The translations under genes and the position numbers were made by a program. Under the pieces are notes generated by a model, which saw only the letters and a program-made list of their open reading frames with translations, did not search any database and was not told where the DNA came from. A stretch of 64,000 nucleotides of DNA from JBCDHN01 sp964351855 (GTDB lineage: Bacteria > Verrucomicrobiota > Verrucomicrobiia > Verrucomicrobiales > DEV007), in contig CAYGQD010000001.1 of NCBI GenBank assembly GCA_964351855.1, positions 49,138 to 113,137 on the forward strand, written 5' to 3'. How positions within the stretch are numbered: the first letter of the stretch is position 1; the number at the start of each line of letters is the position of its first letter. Of this stretch, positions 35,301 to 47,545 are shown piece by piece.

Positions 35301-38300
35301 ATCTTGGACAACCGTGTTGTCGAGCTGACTGGAACCATCTCCCTTAATGAAAATACGAGCTCAGGTGGCCGAAACCAGCTTCACGTTCAGGATAACGCAA
35401 CCCTGACGATCTCAGGAAGATTGGTTGCCACGGCATCCGGATTCCAGATTCAGGCCGGAAACGCGAATTCGCAGGTGATCATTACGAATAGCTTGGGTAC
35501 CAACGCTGTCAGTGGTCGGATTAATGTAGATACCGGCGATCTCGTGATTCGGGAATCTTCCGCGATTGGCACCTCTTTCGTACAGCTCAACAACAGCAAT
35601 ACGAGAGTGGTCATCGGGGAAAATGTCGATCTCGCCAATGATATCACGAACACGACGCGAAACGGAGCTAAGGTTCTTGCCGTCGAAGACGGGGCGACGG
35701 TCGCTATCTACTCAGGAACGCTTACCGCAAATGATGCGACCGCCGGAGATAATCGTTTCGACGTTGGTGCCGGACAAACCTTGACCGTGACAGGAACGGT
35801 AACCGGAACGGGTTCTGGAATCCGGACAATAGGTGAAGGGACGGTCATTTTCGACAATACCGCGACCACGAATTTTGCGGGAACTCTCGACATCGATAGC
35901 GGCACGGTCATCCTCAACAGTGCGTTGACCGCAGCGACGGTTGATGTGGCAGTTGCGGGGCGTTTGAGCGGCACTGGCACGACCAGCGCTGCAGTGGCGT
36001 CAGTGGGCGGCACAGTTCGCCCGGGTGGGGAATCGACTACCGGAACGCTGACGGCTGACGAGACCAGCACCGTGACGCTGGATGCGGCCTCGACCTTTGA
36101 GGTGCGGATCAATGGCGACACCGACTTTGATTCCCTGGTATCTTTGAATCCGACAGCAGATTCCGTGAATCTGGCCGGCGCGACGCTCAACATCGTCGTG
36201 GCGACGGGATACAACCCGGTCGGAACGAGTTTCACGATTGTCGACGGAGCGGGCTCAATTGCCACCCGGTTTGGAAACGCCGTTACCACTGGCGATACGG
36301 TAACCTTTGGAGGTTACGACTTTACGGTCAATTACGATCAGATCGATGGGAATGACATTGTTCTCACGGGCGCGGCGGTTGCGGCGACAGAGATAGAAGT
36401 CAACCTGGATGCCGGCGGGAATCTGACCGTGACGGATCAAGCAGTGGGCGCGGATAGCGCAGACACCCTGACGGTGACGGGAACTCTGACCCATTACATC
36501 TTCACCAGTGCCGGAGGTGCGATCGATCAAGGGACCGATGCAACCGATGGCGGTGTGGATGCCGTGGTCCAGAATTTTCCTGGCCAGGTTCAGGTATTGA
36601 AATCTGCGGTAACCGGTAATTTCATCATCCAAACCAGCTTCACGGGAGATGAAGCCACCGACGCTGGAGGGGACGTCGTCAATCTCAATATTGATCCGAA
36701 TGCCGGCAGTAATCTCACAGGTAACGTGGAAATCACGGCCGACACGATCAATCTCGGTAGCAACGTTTCTGCCGGCGGTGATATTACCCTCACGGGGGAA
36801 AAGATTCTGAACGGCGATGTCCGATTGACCGGCGTGGACGTCTTTCTTCTGGATGGGAACACCGACGCGACGACGAATGCCAACGCCGCCGTCGGTCAAA
36901 CGAATCTGAATGGAAATACCCTGACGATCGACGTAACAGGAACCGCGGGCAACCAGACGGGCCGGATCACCGGTGTGGGGAGTCTAATCAAAGAAGGAAC
37001 GGGTTCCTGGAATATGATTCCCTACGTCGACCAGAACCTTGCCAACAACAGCACCGTCGATGGCGCCAGGAACGATTTTTCCGGGGGATCGGTTCTCATC
37101 AACAAAGGCACTCTTGAATTCACAGGAGGTGGCGCAGGCCGGGGGCGTGGAATTCTGAATACCCAGGACGTGGTCATCGCCAACGGAGCCACGTTGACGG
37201 TGAATCGGAATGACACCTTTGGCGATGCGATGCGGATTGAGATTCAGGCGGGAGGAACCTTCAATTCGAATGTGAATGACCTGATCGGAAACGTAACCGG
37301 CGCTGGTACCCTCAACATCAGCGCTGGGAACCTGCAATTGCGGAACCAAGTGGCAGACGCGACTTTCACCGGAACGATTAACGGTGGAGGGAACCTCTAC
37401 CTTTATGGCCGCTTCAACGCAGAGCGTCCTTGGATCCTCAATGAATCCACTGGTGGAACCGGTTTTACCGGTCAGATCCGGGTCGGCAATTACGGAGGAA
37501 ATACGGCGGATCCTTCTCCTCAGCATGCGCTCTACATCAACGGGACCACGGATGCCGCCAGCATCCGGGTCTACACCTATCGGGAAAACGATGGTGGACT
37601 TGAAATCCTTGATGGCACGCTTGGTGGTGTCGGAACTGCGGATTTGAATGGTGGTGCCGGGACGTTGACGGCGGAGATTTTGACCACCATTCGCCCCGGA
37701 CAGGACGGTTTGGGGACGGCGAACGTGGGGACGTTGACCATCGATGGCGATGCGACCTTTGGGGCCAACAGCAGCGACGGGGCGGTCAACAGCCTTATCT
37801 CTGGCGAATTGATTACCGGTGGCCCAACCGCCTTTGAAGGTGTCCGAGCCACCACGAAGCTGGAAATGCGGGTCGATGCGGCCAACGACACCAGTGACCA
37901 GCTGGTTGTAAATGGAGACCTGAATCTGAATCGCACCGACCTGGTTCTTCTGGACATCAGTGGGGCCGCGCTAGCGAGTGCAGATGATCTAACCTACACC
38001 TTGATCAGCTACACCGGCACACTGAGCAACGCGGGTTCATTGAACGCAGTCAACCTGCCTGCGGGCTATGAGTTGAACTTCGACACGGCCGGAGAAATCC
38101 GCCTGGTGACGGTAACACCAGAGTTCCTCACCCTCAATCCGACCGATGATTCCACCAACGTAGCGCCAAGCTCCAATTTGGTGATGGAGTTCAACCAAAA
38201 CATCCAGGCAGCCACCGGGAATATTACGATTACCGATGCCACGGATAACTCCTCGACGGTGATCATTCCGATAGGAGATTCTCAGGTTTCCATTACCGGA

Positions 38301-41300
38301 ACCACCCTCACGATCGATTTGGGAACAAGTTTAGAGGACTTTACAGATTACCACGTTCAGATCGATGCGGGAGCAATCACCGATGTTGATCTCAATCCAT
38401 TTGCCGGAGTTTCGGATTCCACGACCTGGAACTTCACCACCGGGGACGGCACGCCGCCCACCGCAACCAGCATCGTTCGTCTGACGCCTGCGGACGAGAA
38501 CACGAATGCCGACACCCTCGTCTTCCGAGTCACGTTTGACGAGGATGTCCAGAACGTGACCCAGGACGACTTCACGGTTTCGGGTGTGACGGGAGCGACT
38601 GTCGCCGTGGCTGCTAACAGTGCCACTGAATACGATGTCACCGTGAGCGGCGGCGATTTGGCGAACTTGGATGCGGTAGTTGGTCTCGATTTTGCGGGTG
38701 GACAGGATATTCAGGACCTCGCCACCAATAACTTTACTGGTGTCGTCACCGGAGCCGATGAAACCTACACCGTCGATAATACGGTGCCGGTTACCACATC
38801 GATTACTCGCAATGGCGCGGTGGAGGACACGGCTTCCGATTCACTGACCTTCCGCGTTAGCTTCAGCGAGGATGTGCAGAATGTGGGAGCCAACGATTTT
38901 ACGATCACGGGGACGACTGCGACGATCTCCAGTGTGGCACCAGCAGGCGGAAACAACGCCTACGATGTGACCTTGACCGGCGGTGACCTTGCCGGGCTGA
39001 ACGGCACGGTGGGACTCGATATCACGGGCGCGCCGACGGTGACGGACCTGGCAGGCAATGCTTTGGCAACCGGTGACCCGGGAACGGACGAGACCTACAC
39101 GTTGGACAACGACGCGCCGACGACCACTTCGATCGCACGGCAGACTCCGAGTGGTGAGCCCACCAATGCGGATTCTCTGACTTTCCGTGTCACCTTCAGC
39201 GAGGACGTGCAGAACGTGGGCGTAAACGATTTTGCGGTCACCGGGACGACCGGGACCATCTCAGCCGTTGCTGCGGCAGGTGGCAACAATGTCTACGATG
39301 TGACCGTCACAGGAGGTGACCTCGCGTCACTCAATGGAACCGTCGGTCTTGATATTGCAGGCTCCCCGACGGTGACTGACGCGGCTGGAAANNNNNNNNN
39401 NNNNNNNNNNNNNNNNNNNNNNNNNNNNNNNNNNNNNNNNNNNNNNNNNNNNNNNNNNNNNNNNNNNNNNNNNNNNNNNNNNNNNNNNNNNCCCCGACGG
39501 TGACTGACGCGGCTGGAAACGCACTGGCGACCGGCGATCCCGCTACCGACGAGACCTACGCGCTGGATAACACCGTGCCGACGACCACTTCGATCGCACG
39601 GCAGACTCCGAGCAGCGAACATACCAATGTGGATTCACTGACCTTCCGGGTAACCTTTAGTGAGGATGTTCAGGATGTGGGAGCCAACGATTTTACGATC
39701 ACGGGGACGACTGCAACGATCTCCAGTGTGGCGCCAGCAGGCGGAAACAACGCCTACGATGTGACCTTGACCGGCGGTGATCTTGCCGGGCTGAACGGAA
39801 CGGTGGGGTTCGATATTGCGGGCGCACCGACGGTGACGGACCTGGCAGGCAACGCTTTGGCGACCGGCGACCCCGCTACCGACGAAACCTACGTGCTGGA
39901 CAACGTCGCGCCAGTTGCGGCCAGTTTCACGCGACTGACTCCAGCCAACGAGCAGACGAGTGCGGACACTCTCACCTTTGAAGTCACCTTTACGGACTCG
40001 GGCAGCACCGTCGATCCAGCAACCGTCGATGGGACGGACTTTGCCGTCAGCGGATCGACGGCGACCGTGACGGGTGTCGTCAACACGGGAACCAATCTCT
40101 TCCAAATCACCATTTCCGGCGGTGACCTGCCCAGTACGAATGGAGCGGTCGGTCTGGACTTCGCACCCGGAGCCAACATTTTAGACCGCGCCGGGAACGT
40201 CTTGACCGTGGCCGAGCCGTCAACGGATGAAACCTACACGCTCGATAACGTGGTTACCGCGCCAGCCTTTAGCCCTGCCGATGGAGCAAGCGGCGTTACC
40301 GTTGACAGCAATTTGGTCCTGACATTTGCCGAAGATGTCGCAGTGGGCACCGGCAACATCACGATCAAAAACTTGACTGATGCCACGCAGACGGTCATTG
40401 CCGTTGGAGACAGCAGCCAAGTTTCCATCCTGGGCGGGGTGGTGACGATCAATCCAACAGCGGCTCTAGACAGTGGAAAGAGCTACGCCGTACAGATCGA
40501 CGCGACCGCGATTGAAGATCTCTTCGGAAACGCTTTTGCGGGTATCGCCGACGACACGACCTGGAATTTCGGCACATCGATTGTCTCTCTGGCACCGGAA
40601 GGAGCGGACAAGACCTTGACGGTCGATCAAGACTCGACGTTGACAATTACGACATCCGATTTCGGATTTAGCGATAGCAACACGCCACCTGACAATTTTG
40701 TTGGAGTGGTGATTTCCGAGTTGCCTACCGTGGGCACACTGAATCTCGATGGAGTCGCGGTCACGGCGGGAGATTTCATCACCATTGCGGACCTGAATGC
40801 CAACAAGCTAACGTTCGATCCTGTCGCCGGACAGAATGGAGCATCCTATGCGGACTTTAGCTTTCAAGTGATCGATGATGGATTGGGAATCACCCCTACG
40901 GTGAATGTTGTCGCTATTACGGACATCGCGACCGTAGAAGGATATAATATAGCTGGGAACAACGTTGGCAGCCAAACCCTGACTTCGTTCACCGATGCAG
41001 GAGGCACCTACACAGATTTGAAATTCGCAACCTCTCTGAGCCAAGCGGCGCCAGGCGGAGGCAGTATTCTCCATGGCGACGGAACCGCCGCTCCGGCCAG
41101 TGGGACGGATGCCATGACGGACTCTCGCATTGATACCGGAGTGTTGAACCCGAATTCAGCGACCGTTTACCAATTCAGTGACTCCCTCACCGCTACCGAT
41201 AAGATTTTCGTTTTCGTCAATAACACCTCCGATCTCCCGTTAACGATCCAGGCGCATGATGGCAGCGGGCTTATTGGGTCGCAGGTATCGATCGCCGGAA

Positions 41301-44300
41301 CGGTTGGAGCTCTGGGGACGTTCAATTTCGAACGAAACGACGGGCCATTGCCTAACCTCAACAATCGAACGTTCGGTGGTTTTGCGATTGAGGTGGCGGA
41401 TCTCGGCGTCACCGATCCTTCCACCATCCAGGGAATTCGGTTTACCGGAAACAGCCAGCAGGATTTCAATCTGATCGGTTTTGCGTCGGTTCCGGCTGAT
41501 GCCAATACCGATCAAACGCCGAACACGATTACGGTCGATGTAACTCCAGCCCTGGAAGTCTCGATCACCGCGAATTTGGCGAGTGCGGGAGAGCCTTCGA
41601 CGAATGGGCAGTTCACCGTGAGTCTGAATCGCACATCCGCTCAAGACACGGTCGTGAGTTATGTGGTGACGGGCGATGCGACAGCAGGCAGTGATTACAC
41701 CCCCTTAACCGGAGAGGTGACCATTCTTGCCAATCAGATCAGTGCCGTCATTGACGTCACCGTCCTCACCGATGCGTTGATCGAGCCGTCCGAGACGGTC
41801 ATCGTGACTCTCACCGGGGTCACCGGAGCACCGTCTGCAAATACGTCCTCCTTCCAGGACGGTGTTTCGCCAACGGTCGGGTTCAATGCAGACATCGCCT
41901 ACCTCCGCGAAAACAATGGAGACGCGGATACGACATTGGGTGTCACGGATAGCGGGCGACTTCTGCTGGGTGGTCAGGGAGCGACGGGTGAGTTCAACGT
42001 CATCGTCGAGTATGACCTTTCTTCCTTCTCGGGACTCTCGGATGGCGCGGAACTTTCGTTCGAGTTGCAATCGACCTTTGCCGGAAATCTGGATCTCAAT
42101 GTGTATCAATATGCCTTCGATTTTGATGCCGCTAATGCGACCTGGAACAATCCTTCAGGCCTTGGGACAGACCCCACCGCAGGAGGGACCAAGGGTGCCC
42201 TGCTCACGACCTTGAACGTGACCTCCGCCACCGCCGGATCCTTGATCACGTTCCCCAGCTCCAGCGCGCTTAACGGAGCGGTTAATGCCGCCCTGGCAGC
42301 GGGTGACAATACCCTCAGGCTTCTGGTTGCCGGGAATGGAACCACCACCGAGTTCCTCAGGCTCCACGGAAACGGAAACGCGACAGCGGCGAATCGTCCC
42401 AGCCTCGTCATCACCGCGTCAACTGCCACGATCGGCGCTTCGGCCAGCGCCACCGTCAACATTGCCGATGGCCCGATCACCACGGATGTGATTTACGTGG
42501 ACAACTCCTGGACCGACCAGGCTGCGTTTGATCTGGACACCGACCTCGATGACGGATCGAGCGTGGTCGAGAATGGGGAGTTCCTGACGAATGCCTTTAA
42601 TAATCTGGCTGACGCCTTGGCTGCAGTTGATGTGGGCGGAACCATCGTGATCAACAGCGGTTCCGGGAGTTATACCGGACTCGCGCTAAACAAGAATGTG
42701 ACCCTGCAAATCTCAGGCGATAGCGGAAGTGAGCAGGCGGTGACCATCACCGAGCTTTCCAGCATCGCGGGAACCATCATCGATATCCAGGGAGGCTCAT
42801 CGCTTACCGTAGATCACACAGCGACGCAGAACCTGATCGGAACCATCACCGGCTCAGGCAGCTTCGCCAAAGCCGGAACCGGAACCTTGACCCTTTCCGG
42901 AACCAACGACTACACCGGTTCCACCACGGTGAGCGCAGGAAGTTTGATCGTGGGGAGTGACACCGCTTTGGGAACCAACGCCGCCGGAACCACCGTCGCT
43001 GATGGTGCGACCCTCATTCTGGCCGATGGCATTACGGTGGCTGACGAGGCCGTGACCATCAACGGGGCTGGCGAGAGTTTTGGCGGGGCGCTGAGAGTCG
43101 AAGCTGGCGGAGATGCGCAGTGGGGTGGCGATGTCCTCCTCGGTGCGACGCCCAGAATCGGAGCTGATACCGGGGGGAACCTCACCATCAGCGGCGTGAT
43201 TCAGAACAGCGGTTCTAGCAACCTGGTCATTTCGGCAGCACCGGGAGGCTCAGGAACCGTCACCTTATCCGGAGCGAATACCTACACCGGCTCGACCACG
43301 ATTACTCGCGGCACCCTGGCGCTTGGCGCTACCAACACGCTACCCGTCACAACCACCCTAACCATTGACAACTCCATCGCGAACGACAACGCGATCTTGG
43401 ACCTGAACGGGTTTGATCAAACCGTCGCTTCGTTGGTTCGAGGGAACACCGGTGGAACAGGAACGTCCGAGCTGATCAACAGTTCCGCGACTTCCAATAC
43501 CCTCACGGTGACCGGAAATCTGGCCTACACCGGCACGCTCCAACTGGGCGTGGACGGGGCCAATGATCTGGCGGATCTGGTGACAGTAGGTGGGAATCTG
43601 GATATTACGAATACCACGCTTGACCTGAGCGCAGTGGACTCGACCCCGGATGACGCGAGCTACACCTTGTTGAGCTATACCGGAACTCTTACCGGGGCAG
43701 CGTTCTCCGCAGAGGTTGGCGTTCCCGCCGGTTACTTCGTCGATATCGACACGACGGCGAAGACGATTAATTTGGTCAAAAATCCTGCAGCCGTCACCAC
43801 CATTGAAGGCGCGGGCGCTCCCACCACCCATGGTGTCGGGGATACTGTGACCGTGACGGTTAACTTCGATGAAGCCGTCACCCTGAGTGCGGCGGGCGAG
43901 GCGAGAGTCTCCCTCGACATTGGAGGTACCACCGTCGATGCGATCCATACCGGCTCAACCTCAGGAACCGCCCTCACCTTCGCCTATGTGGTGCAGGCGG
44001 GCCAGGATGATGCGGATGGTGTCGATGTAATCGCCAATACGCTAGCCCTGACCAACGGAGCCACGCTGCAAAACGGCCTCAGCAGCGACGCCACGCTTAC
44101 CCATGCTGCTCAGAATCTCGCCAATGACCTGGTCGATACCACCGCTCCGGCGGCTCCGGCAGCCCCGGATTTGAACGCGGGAAGCGATACCGGTTCTTCG
44201 AGCTCCGATGATGTCACAAGCGACACGACCCCAACGATAGACGGAGTCGCGGAACCCGGTTCAACGGTCACGCTGACCTCCAGCATTGATGGAGTCGTGG

Positions 44301-46114
44301 GAACCGCAACCGCCGACCCAACCACCGGTGTTTACTCGATCAGCGCCAATCTGACCACGGATGGAGATCATGATTTGACGGTTACAGCTACCGATGAGGC
44401 CGGGAATACCAGTGCGAATTCAGCTACACTAACCGTCACTCTGGACACCGCCGCACCCAGTGACCCGACCGGGCTCGACCTGGTGGCCGCTTCCGATTCC
44501 GGCGTCAACAATGACGATCTCACCAACCTCACCTCGGTCGTGATTACCGGAGCCGCAGGATCGGCTGAACCAAACGCCGAAGTCATCCTCTCCTCGAATC
44601 TGGATGGAGTCGTAGGGACGGCTCAGGCCGCTGCGGACGGAAGCTGGAGCATCACCGCACCGTTGACTGAGAACACCCATTCCCTCACCGCAACCGCGAC
44701 GGATCTGGCCGGGAACAGGAGCTTGGCCTCTGCGCCGCTCACCTTGGAAGTGGATACCACGCCTCCCGCCGCCCCCGGAGCACCAACCTTGAACGGAGCG
44801 GCGAACGACACCGGAGCCAGCCCGACTGACGGCGTCACCAACAATCCGAATCCGACGATTTCAGGAACCGGAGCCGAGCCCGGCAGCACCGTCGAACTCT
44901 TCCATGGCACTACGTCCCTGGGAACCGCGATCGCCGATGGCTCAGGCAACTACTCGATCACGACTGGCGGATTGGCCGATGGAACCTTTGACCTCACCAC
45001 CGTGGTGACAGATCCAGCCGGGAACGTAAGCGCGACCTCTGCACCCACTACCGTCACCGTCGATACCGTTTCTTCCCCGGTATCCACCGTGACCGGCAAT
45101 CTGACCGGAGACATCTTGACCGTGACGGTCGATGTTCCCGAAGCCAGCACCCTCGATGTTGGCGGTGCCTCCGTCGTGGTTGACCTCGGTGGCGGATTCA
45201 ACGCCTTGGCAACCAGCCCGACCGCCCAAGGCCCCGGCACCTCCTTCATCTTCACCGTCACCTTGACTCCGGCCGAACTGGCCGCCGCTCAGGCCAATGG
45301 CGTGGACCTGACCAGTATCAACGGAACCGCGTTTGCAGATATCGCCGGGAATCCCGTTGACCTCGCGAGCGTTGTCCCGGGAACCGAAATCGTCGCGGCC
45401 CTTCCCACAACCGGCGGCGGTGGAGGCACCCCTCCTCCGGCAACCAACACCGGAAGTGGAACCACCACGCCTCAACCTCCGGCGGCAACCCCCAACACCT
45501 TCACCGATCAACAGACGGAACAAGAAGGCGACGAGGAAGGTGTCACCATCGAATCCGATCGTCTTCAAGGTCTGGTCAACTCCTTCCAAACCGGGGCCGG
45601 AAGCTTTGGACTTGGCCAGGGAGTCTTCGTCGGCTTTCAAGGCGCAGAACTCGATGTCAGTCAGGCCAGCTCGATATCCAGAGCGCTAGAAGCTTACGAA
45701 AACCTCCTCGACGATCATAACCCGGTTGTTGGTGCGCTTCGGCAAATGAACGATCAGAGCTTGCTGCAACTCACCCCGATCTTTGCGGGAATCGGTGCCC
45801 CGGGCAGCTATGTGCAGGTCGAAATCACCGCAGCCGATGGAACTCGGATCACTCAAAGCAGTTATGTCGATGGAGGCGGAAACTGGTTAGTCAGTTTCGA
45901 TAGCGCCGGCGAACCTGCTGAGATTCGGATTGTCTACAGCCCCGCCATCGGTGGCGCGGTTGATCACTCCCAGAGTTCCAGTTGGTCCATGAATTTCTCC
46001 GGTGCCAGCAGCCTCCTTGCCGCAGCTGGCCTCGGACGTGGAGACATCGCCGGAGCGATGTTCGAACTGATTCCGGAAAGCGACTCCGGCCTGGAAGATG
46101 CCTTAGGCGACTAA
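23358..46114 (+). CDS. Giant LEPR-XLL surface protein with metalloprotease-like domain, beta-strand repeats and Ig-like domains
   Basis: One gene interrupted only by an assembly gap (39392-39491); about 7,540 residues if the gap closes on its 28-bp flank repeat. The LEPR-XLL motif is EQLEPRILYSAAP (residues 31-43), followed by an acidic Pro/Ala linker. A matrixin-like zinc site HEQGHILGLLD (220-230) comes next. Autotransporter-associated beta-strand repeats follow (for example LTKSGNGTLVITN, VRKTGAGTVVLTA, FAKAGTGTLTLSG). SbsA-like Ig domains are at about 29.8, 38.1 and 40.3 kb, a choice-of-anchor-D domain at 32.2-32.6 kb and a tandem Ig-like block at 38.5-40.25 kb. A Calx-beta-like domain (41.6-41.8 kb), a DNRLRE-like domain (41.85-42.4 kb) and three Big_13-like domains (44.1-45.1 kb) follow. 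The last 200 residues are unrecognised; no autotransporter barrel or PEP-CTERM is seen. The start is ATG 23358. Likely exported and adhesive. Confidence 0.85.
26270..30100 (+). repeat. Super-module copy A inside the giant gene
   Basis: About 3.8 kb that is repeated at 34408-38450 in the same order: a short beta domain, beta-strand repeats, the block TFEVRINGDADFDALVSLNT, FGGYDFTVGYATDGGNDVVL, and a closing SbsA-like Ig domain. Third-codon divergence is marked, so the duplication is old. Confidence 0.7.
34408..38450 (+). repeat. Super-module copy B inside the giant gene
   Basis: Second copy of the module at 26270-30100, recognisable by TFEVRINGDTDFDSLVSLNP, FGGYDFTVNYDQIDGNDIVL and a closing SbsA-like Ig domain (STNVAPSSNLVMEFNQNIQA). 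Confidence 0.7.
38467..40250 (+). repeat. Tandem Ig-like repeats of about 105 residues
   Basis: At least five units, each with DSLTFRVTFSEDVQNVG, then DVTLTGGDLAGLNGTVGLD, VTDLAGNALATGDP and DETYTLDN. Neighbouring units are nearly identical, which explains the assembly gap inside the array. The true copy number may be higher than shown. Confidence 0.85.
39392..39491. other. Assembly gap of 100 N
   Basis: The 28 bases on the left (39364-39391) are identical to the 28 bases on the right (39492-39519). Reading phase differs across the gap only because 100 is an arbitrary length; joining on the 28-bp overlap restores one continuous frame. Confidence 0.95.
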
Positions 46115-46294
46115 GTGTAGGCTTTCGTTATCTTTTGCAGATGCTTTCCGCGATTTCCGTGGTCCAACGTTGCCCATGTCTACCACCGAAGACCCGCCCA
46201 CGGAAGGGAGCCTTTCAGTTGCTTTTGCGGGCGTGTGTTCCGTCGATTCCTTTTGCCCTTTTGCGATTCCAGGTTGGTCAAAAAGTGTGTCCAT
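46103..46294 (-). CDS. Short frame copying the start of the zinc-ribbon gene (degenerate)
   Basis: 63 codons whose first residues MDTLFDQPGIA match MTALFDQPGIG of the zinc-ribbon protein at 48.1-48.4 kb. After this the sequence diverges into a charged, low-complexity stretch without the Cys residues. The ATG overlaps the glycosidase stop codon (TGATG). I read it as a decayed duplicate rather than a working gene. Confidence 0.3.
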   Translation of the reverse strand: MDTLFDQPGIAKGQKESTEHTPAKATERLPSVGGSSVVDMGNVGPRKSRKASAKDNESLHLVA

Positions 46295-46345
46295 CAAGAC
46301 TCATCAATCGCCTGATACCACTTCTTCAGAACGGCGCCAGCCGGC
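46265..46345. repeat. Duplicated junction, copy 1 (glycosidase end plus next start)
   Basis: Shares ATTCC-GGTTGGTCAAAAAGTG, GTCATCAAGA-like and CAGAACGG blocks with 48342-48412. Covers the last codons of the glycosidase and the first codons of the small frame that follows. Confidence 0.6.
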
Positions 46346-47544
46346 ACTCCTAACAGACTATCCCGGTGAGACTTCCGTTGCATCTCAGCGTAATCCGCTT
46401 CAGTTTTGATGAAGTCCGGCTTGAGATAGAATGGCCAGATGTAGGTGCCTTCTAGATAGGAACGTTGGGATACGGTAAGAAACAGCGCCTCATAATAGTC
46501 GGCCTGCTCTTGGTGATCGATCGGATGATCTTCCGGTGTCGTGAACATCCCGATCGGATCGGTGTTCATCGAATCAAAGGCGTAGGCGTTGACTTCCGTC
46601 AGGAGGATCTTCTTCCCGTATTTCTCGGCAAGCGGCTTGGCGTAGAGATCCATTTTCCGTTGAAACTCCTCCGTGAGTTCTTCCACTGTCGGGTTCGACT
46701 TCTCGGTCACCCCAAAATAGGGCTCGAACCCGATAAAATCCAGATCCTCCCAGAAACCGATTCGTGATGGACCTTGGCCAATATCCTTGGGATTCCATGT
46801 TTTCCAGTCGCCAAAGGCTGACGAAGAATAGGTGAGCGGTCCCTGGTAGGCCTTGCGCACGTCGGCAATAATCTTCCTCCAAGCTCCGGTAACATTCACA
46901 CCCGTTTTCGCCAGCGCCCCACGCGTGCTGGAGATATCACTCAATTCGGTTCCGATGACGAATAAGTCCGCGCCAAGCTCTTCTGCCAGGGTGGCATAGT
47001 GGACGATGAACTTGGTATAGTTCGCAAAGAACGCCTTCGGATCAGATGGAGTTGCGGCTCCGCGCGACGTCCCGTCCCAGGGATCGATGTGCGGCTTCAA
47101 TACCAGTTTCATTCCACGTGCCTGAACGCCCGCAGCGATCTCCCGGATCTGCGCATCGTTCAACGAAGCGCCCCACCAGCCCCACTCCTGCGTCTGAAAC
47201 CGTGGGTCCGTGTCATAGAGCGGATCATCAAAGGTGACTTTGCGGATCTCATGCCCGGATTCGCCCGGATAGAGGAATCCGTTCGGAATCACCAGGATAT
47301 GCGACGCCCCATACGCCTTCGCCTGATCGAGCGTCCAATCGAGATTTCCGTATTCTTCTTTCCGCCAATGAGCTCCCCCAAGCGTCAGTCCTTTTTGGAA
47401 GCCCGCGAGGTGAACCGTTCCAGGCTTTGGGTCATCTCCCAACGCAACGGCCAAACCTGCGAAGCAAATCACCGCAAGCAGCCGACATTCAGCGAAGCGC
47501 TTCCTCGTCATGACAGACCGAAATCCTGGGAAGAGGCCAGTCAT
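46294..47544 (-). CDS. Secreted glycoside hydrolase, GH113-like (beta-mannanase type)
   Basis: 416 residues with a hydrophobic export segment (CRLLAVICFAGLAVALG). The TIM-barrel signs are GFQKGLTLGGAHW, KLVLKPHIDPWDG, FVIGTELSD with candidate acid/base Glu200, IGFEPYFGVT and KILLTEVNAYAF with candidate nucleophile Glu317. The IGTE and LTEVNA positions fit the GH113/GH5-like clan A arrangement. It probably cleaves beta-mannan-type or related polysaccharide outside the cytoplasm. The start may instead be the ATG at 47511, which gives a cleaner signal peptide (MTRKR...). It follows the VOC gene by one base. Family assignment is from memory of motifs; the substrate is not proven. Confidence 0.75.
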   Translation of the reverse strand: MTGLFPGFRSVMTRKRFAECRLLAVICFAGLAVALGDDPKPGTVHLAGFQKGLTLGGAHWRKEEYGNLDWTLDQAKAYGASHILVIPNGFLYPGESGHEIRKVTFDDPLYDTDPRFQTQEWGWWGASLNDAQIREIAAGVQARGMKLVLKPHIDPWDGTSRGAATPSDPKAFFANYTKFIVHYATLAEELGADLFVIGTELSDISSTRGALAKTGVNVTGAWRKIIADVRKAYQGPLTYSSSAFGDWKTWNPKDIGQGPSRIGFWEDLDFIGFEPYFGVTEKSNPTVEELTEEFQRKMDLYAKPLAEKYGKKILLTEVNAYAFDSMNTDPIGMFTTPEDHPIDHQEQADYYEALFLTVSQRSYLEGTYIWPFYLKPDFIKTEADYAEMQRKSHRDSLLGVPAGAVLKKWYQAIDES

Positions 47545-47545
47545 C

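Noticed and set aside
24000..46000. Many long minus-strand frames inside the giant gene (up to 333 codons)
   Set aside because: They mirror the GC-rich repetitive coding strand, have repeat-derived composition and no ribosome-binding sites or families.
39500..46114. A separate gene starting right after the N gap
   Set aside because: The start is a GTG inside a tandem repeat; it is the continuation of the giant gene in a phase shifted only by the arbitrary gap length.
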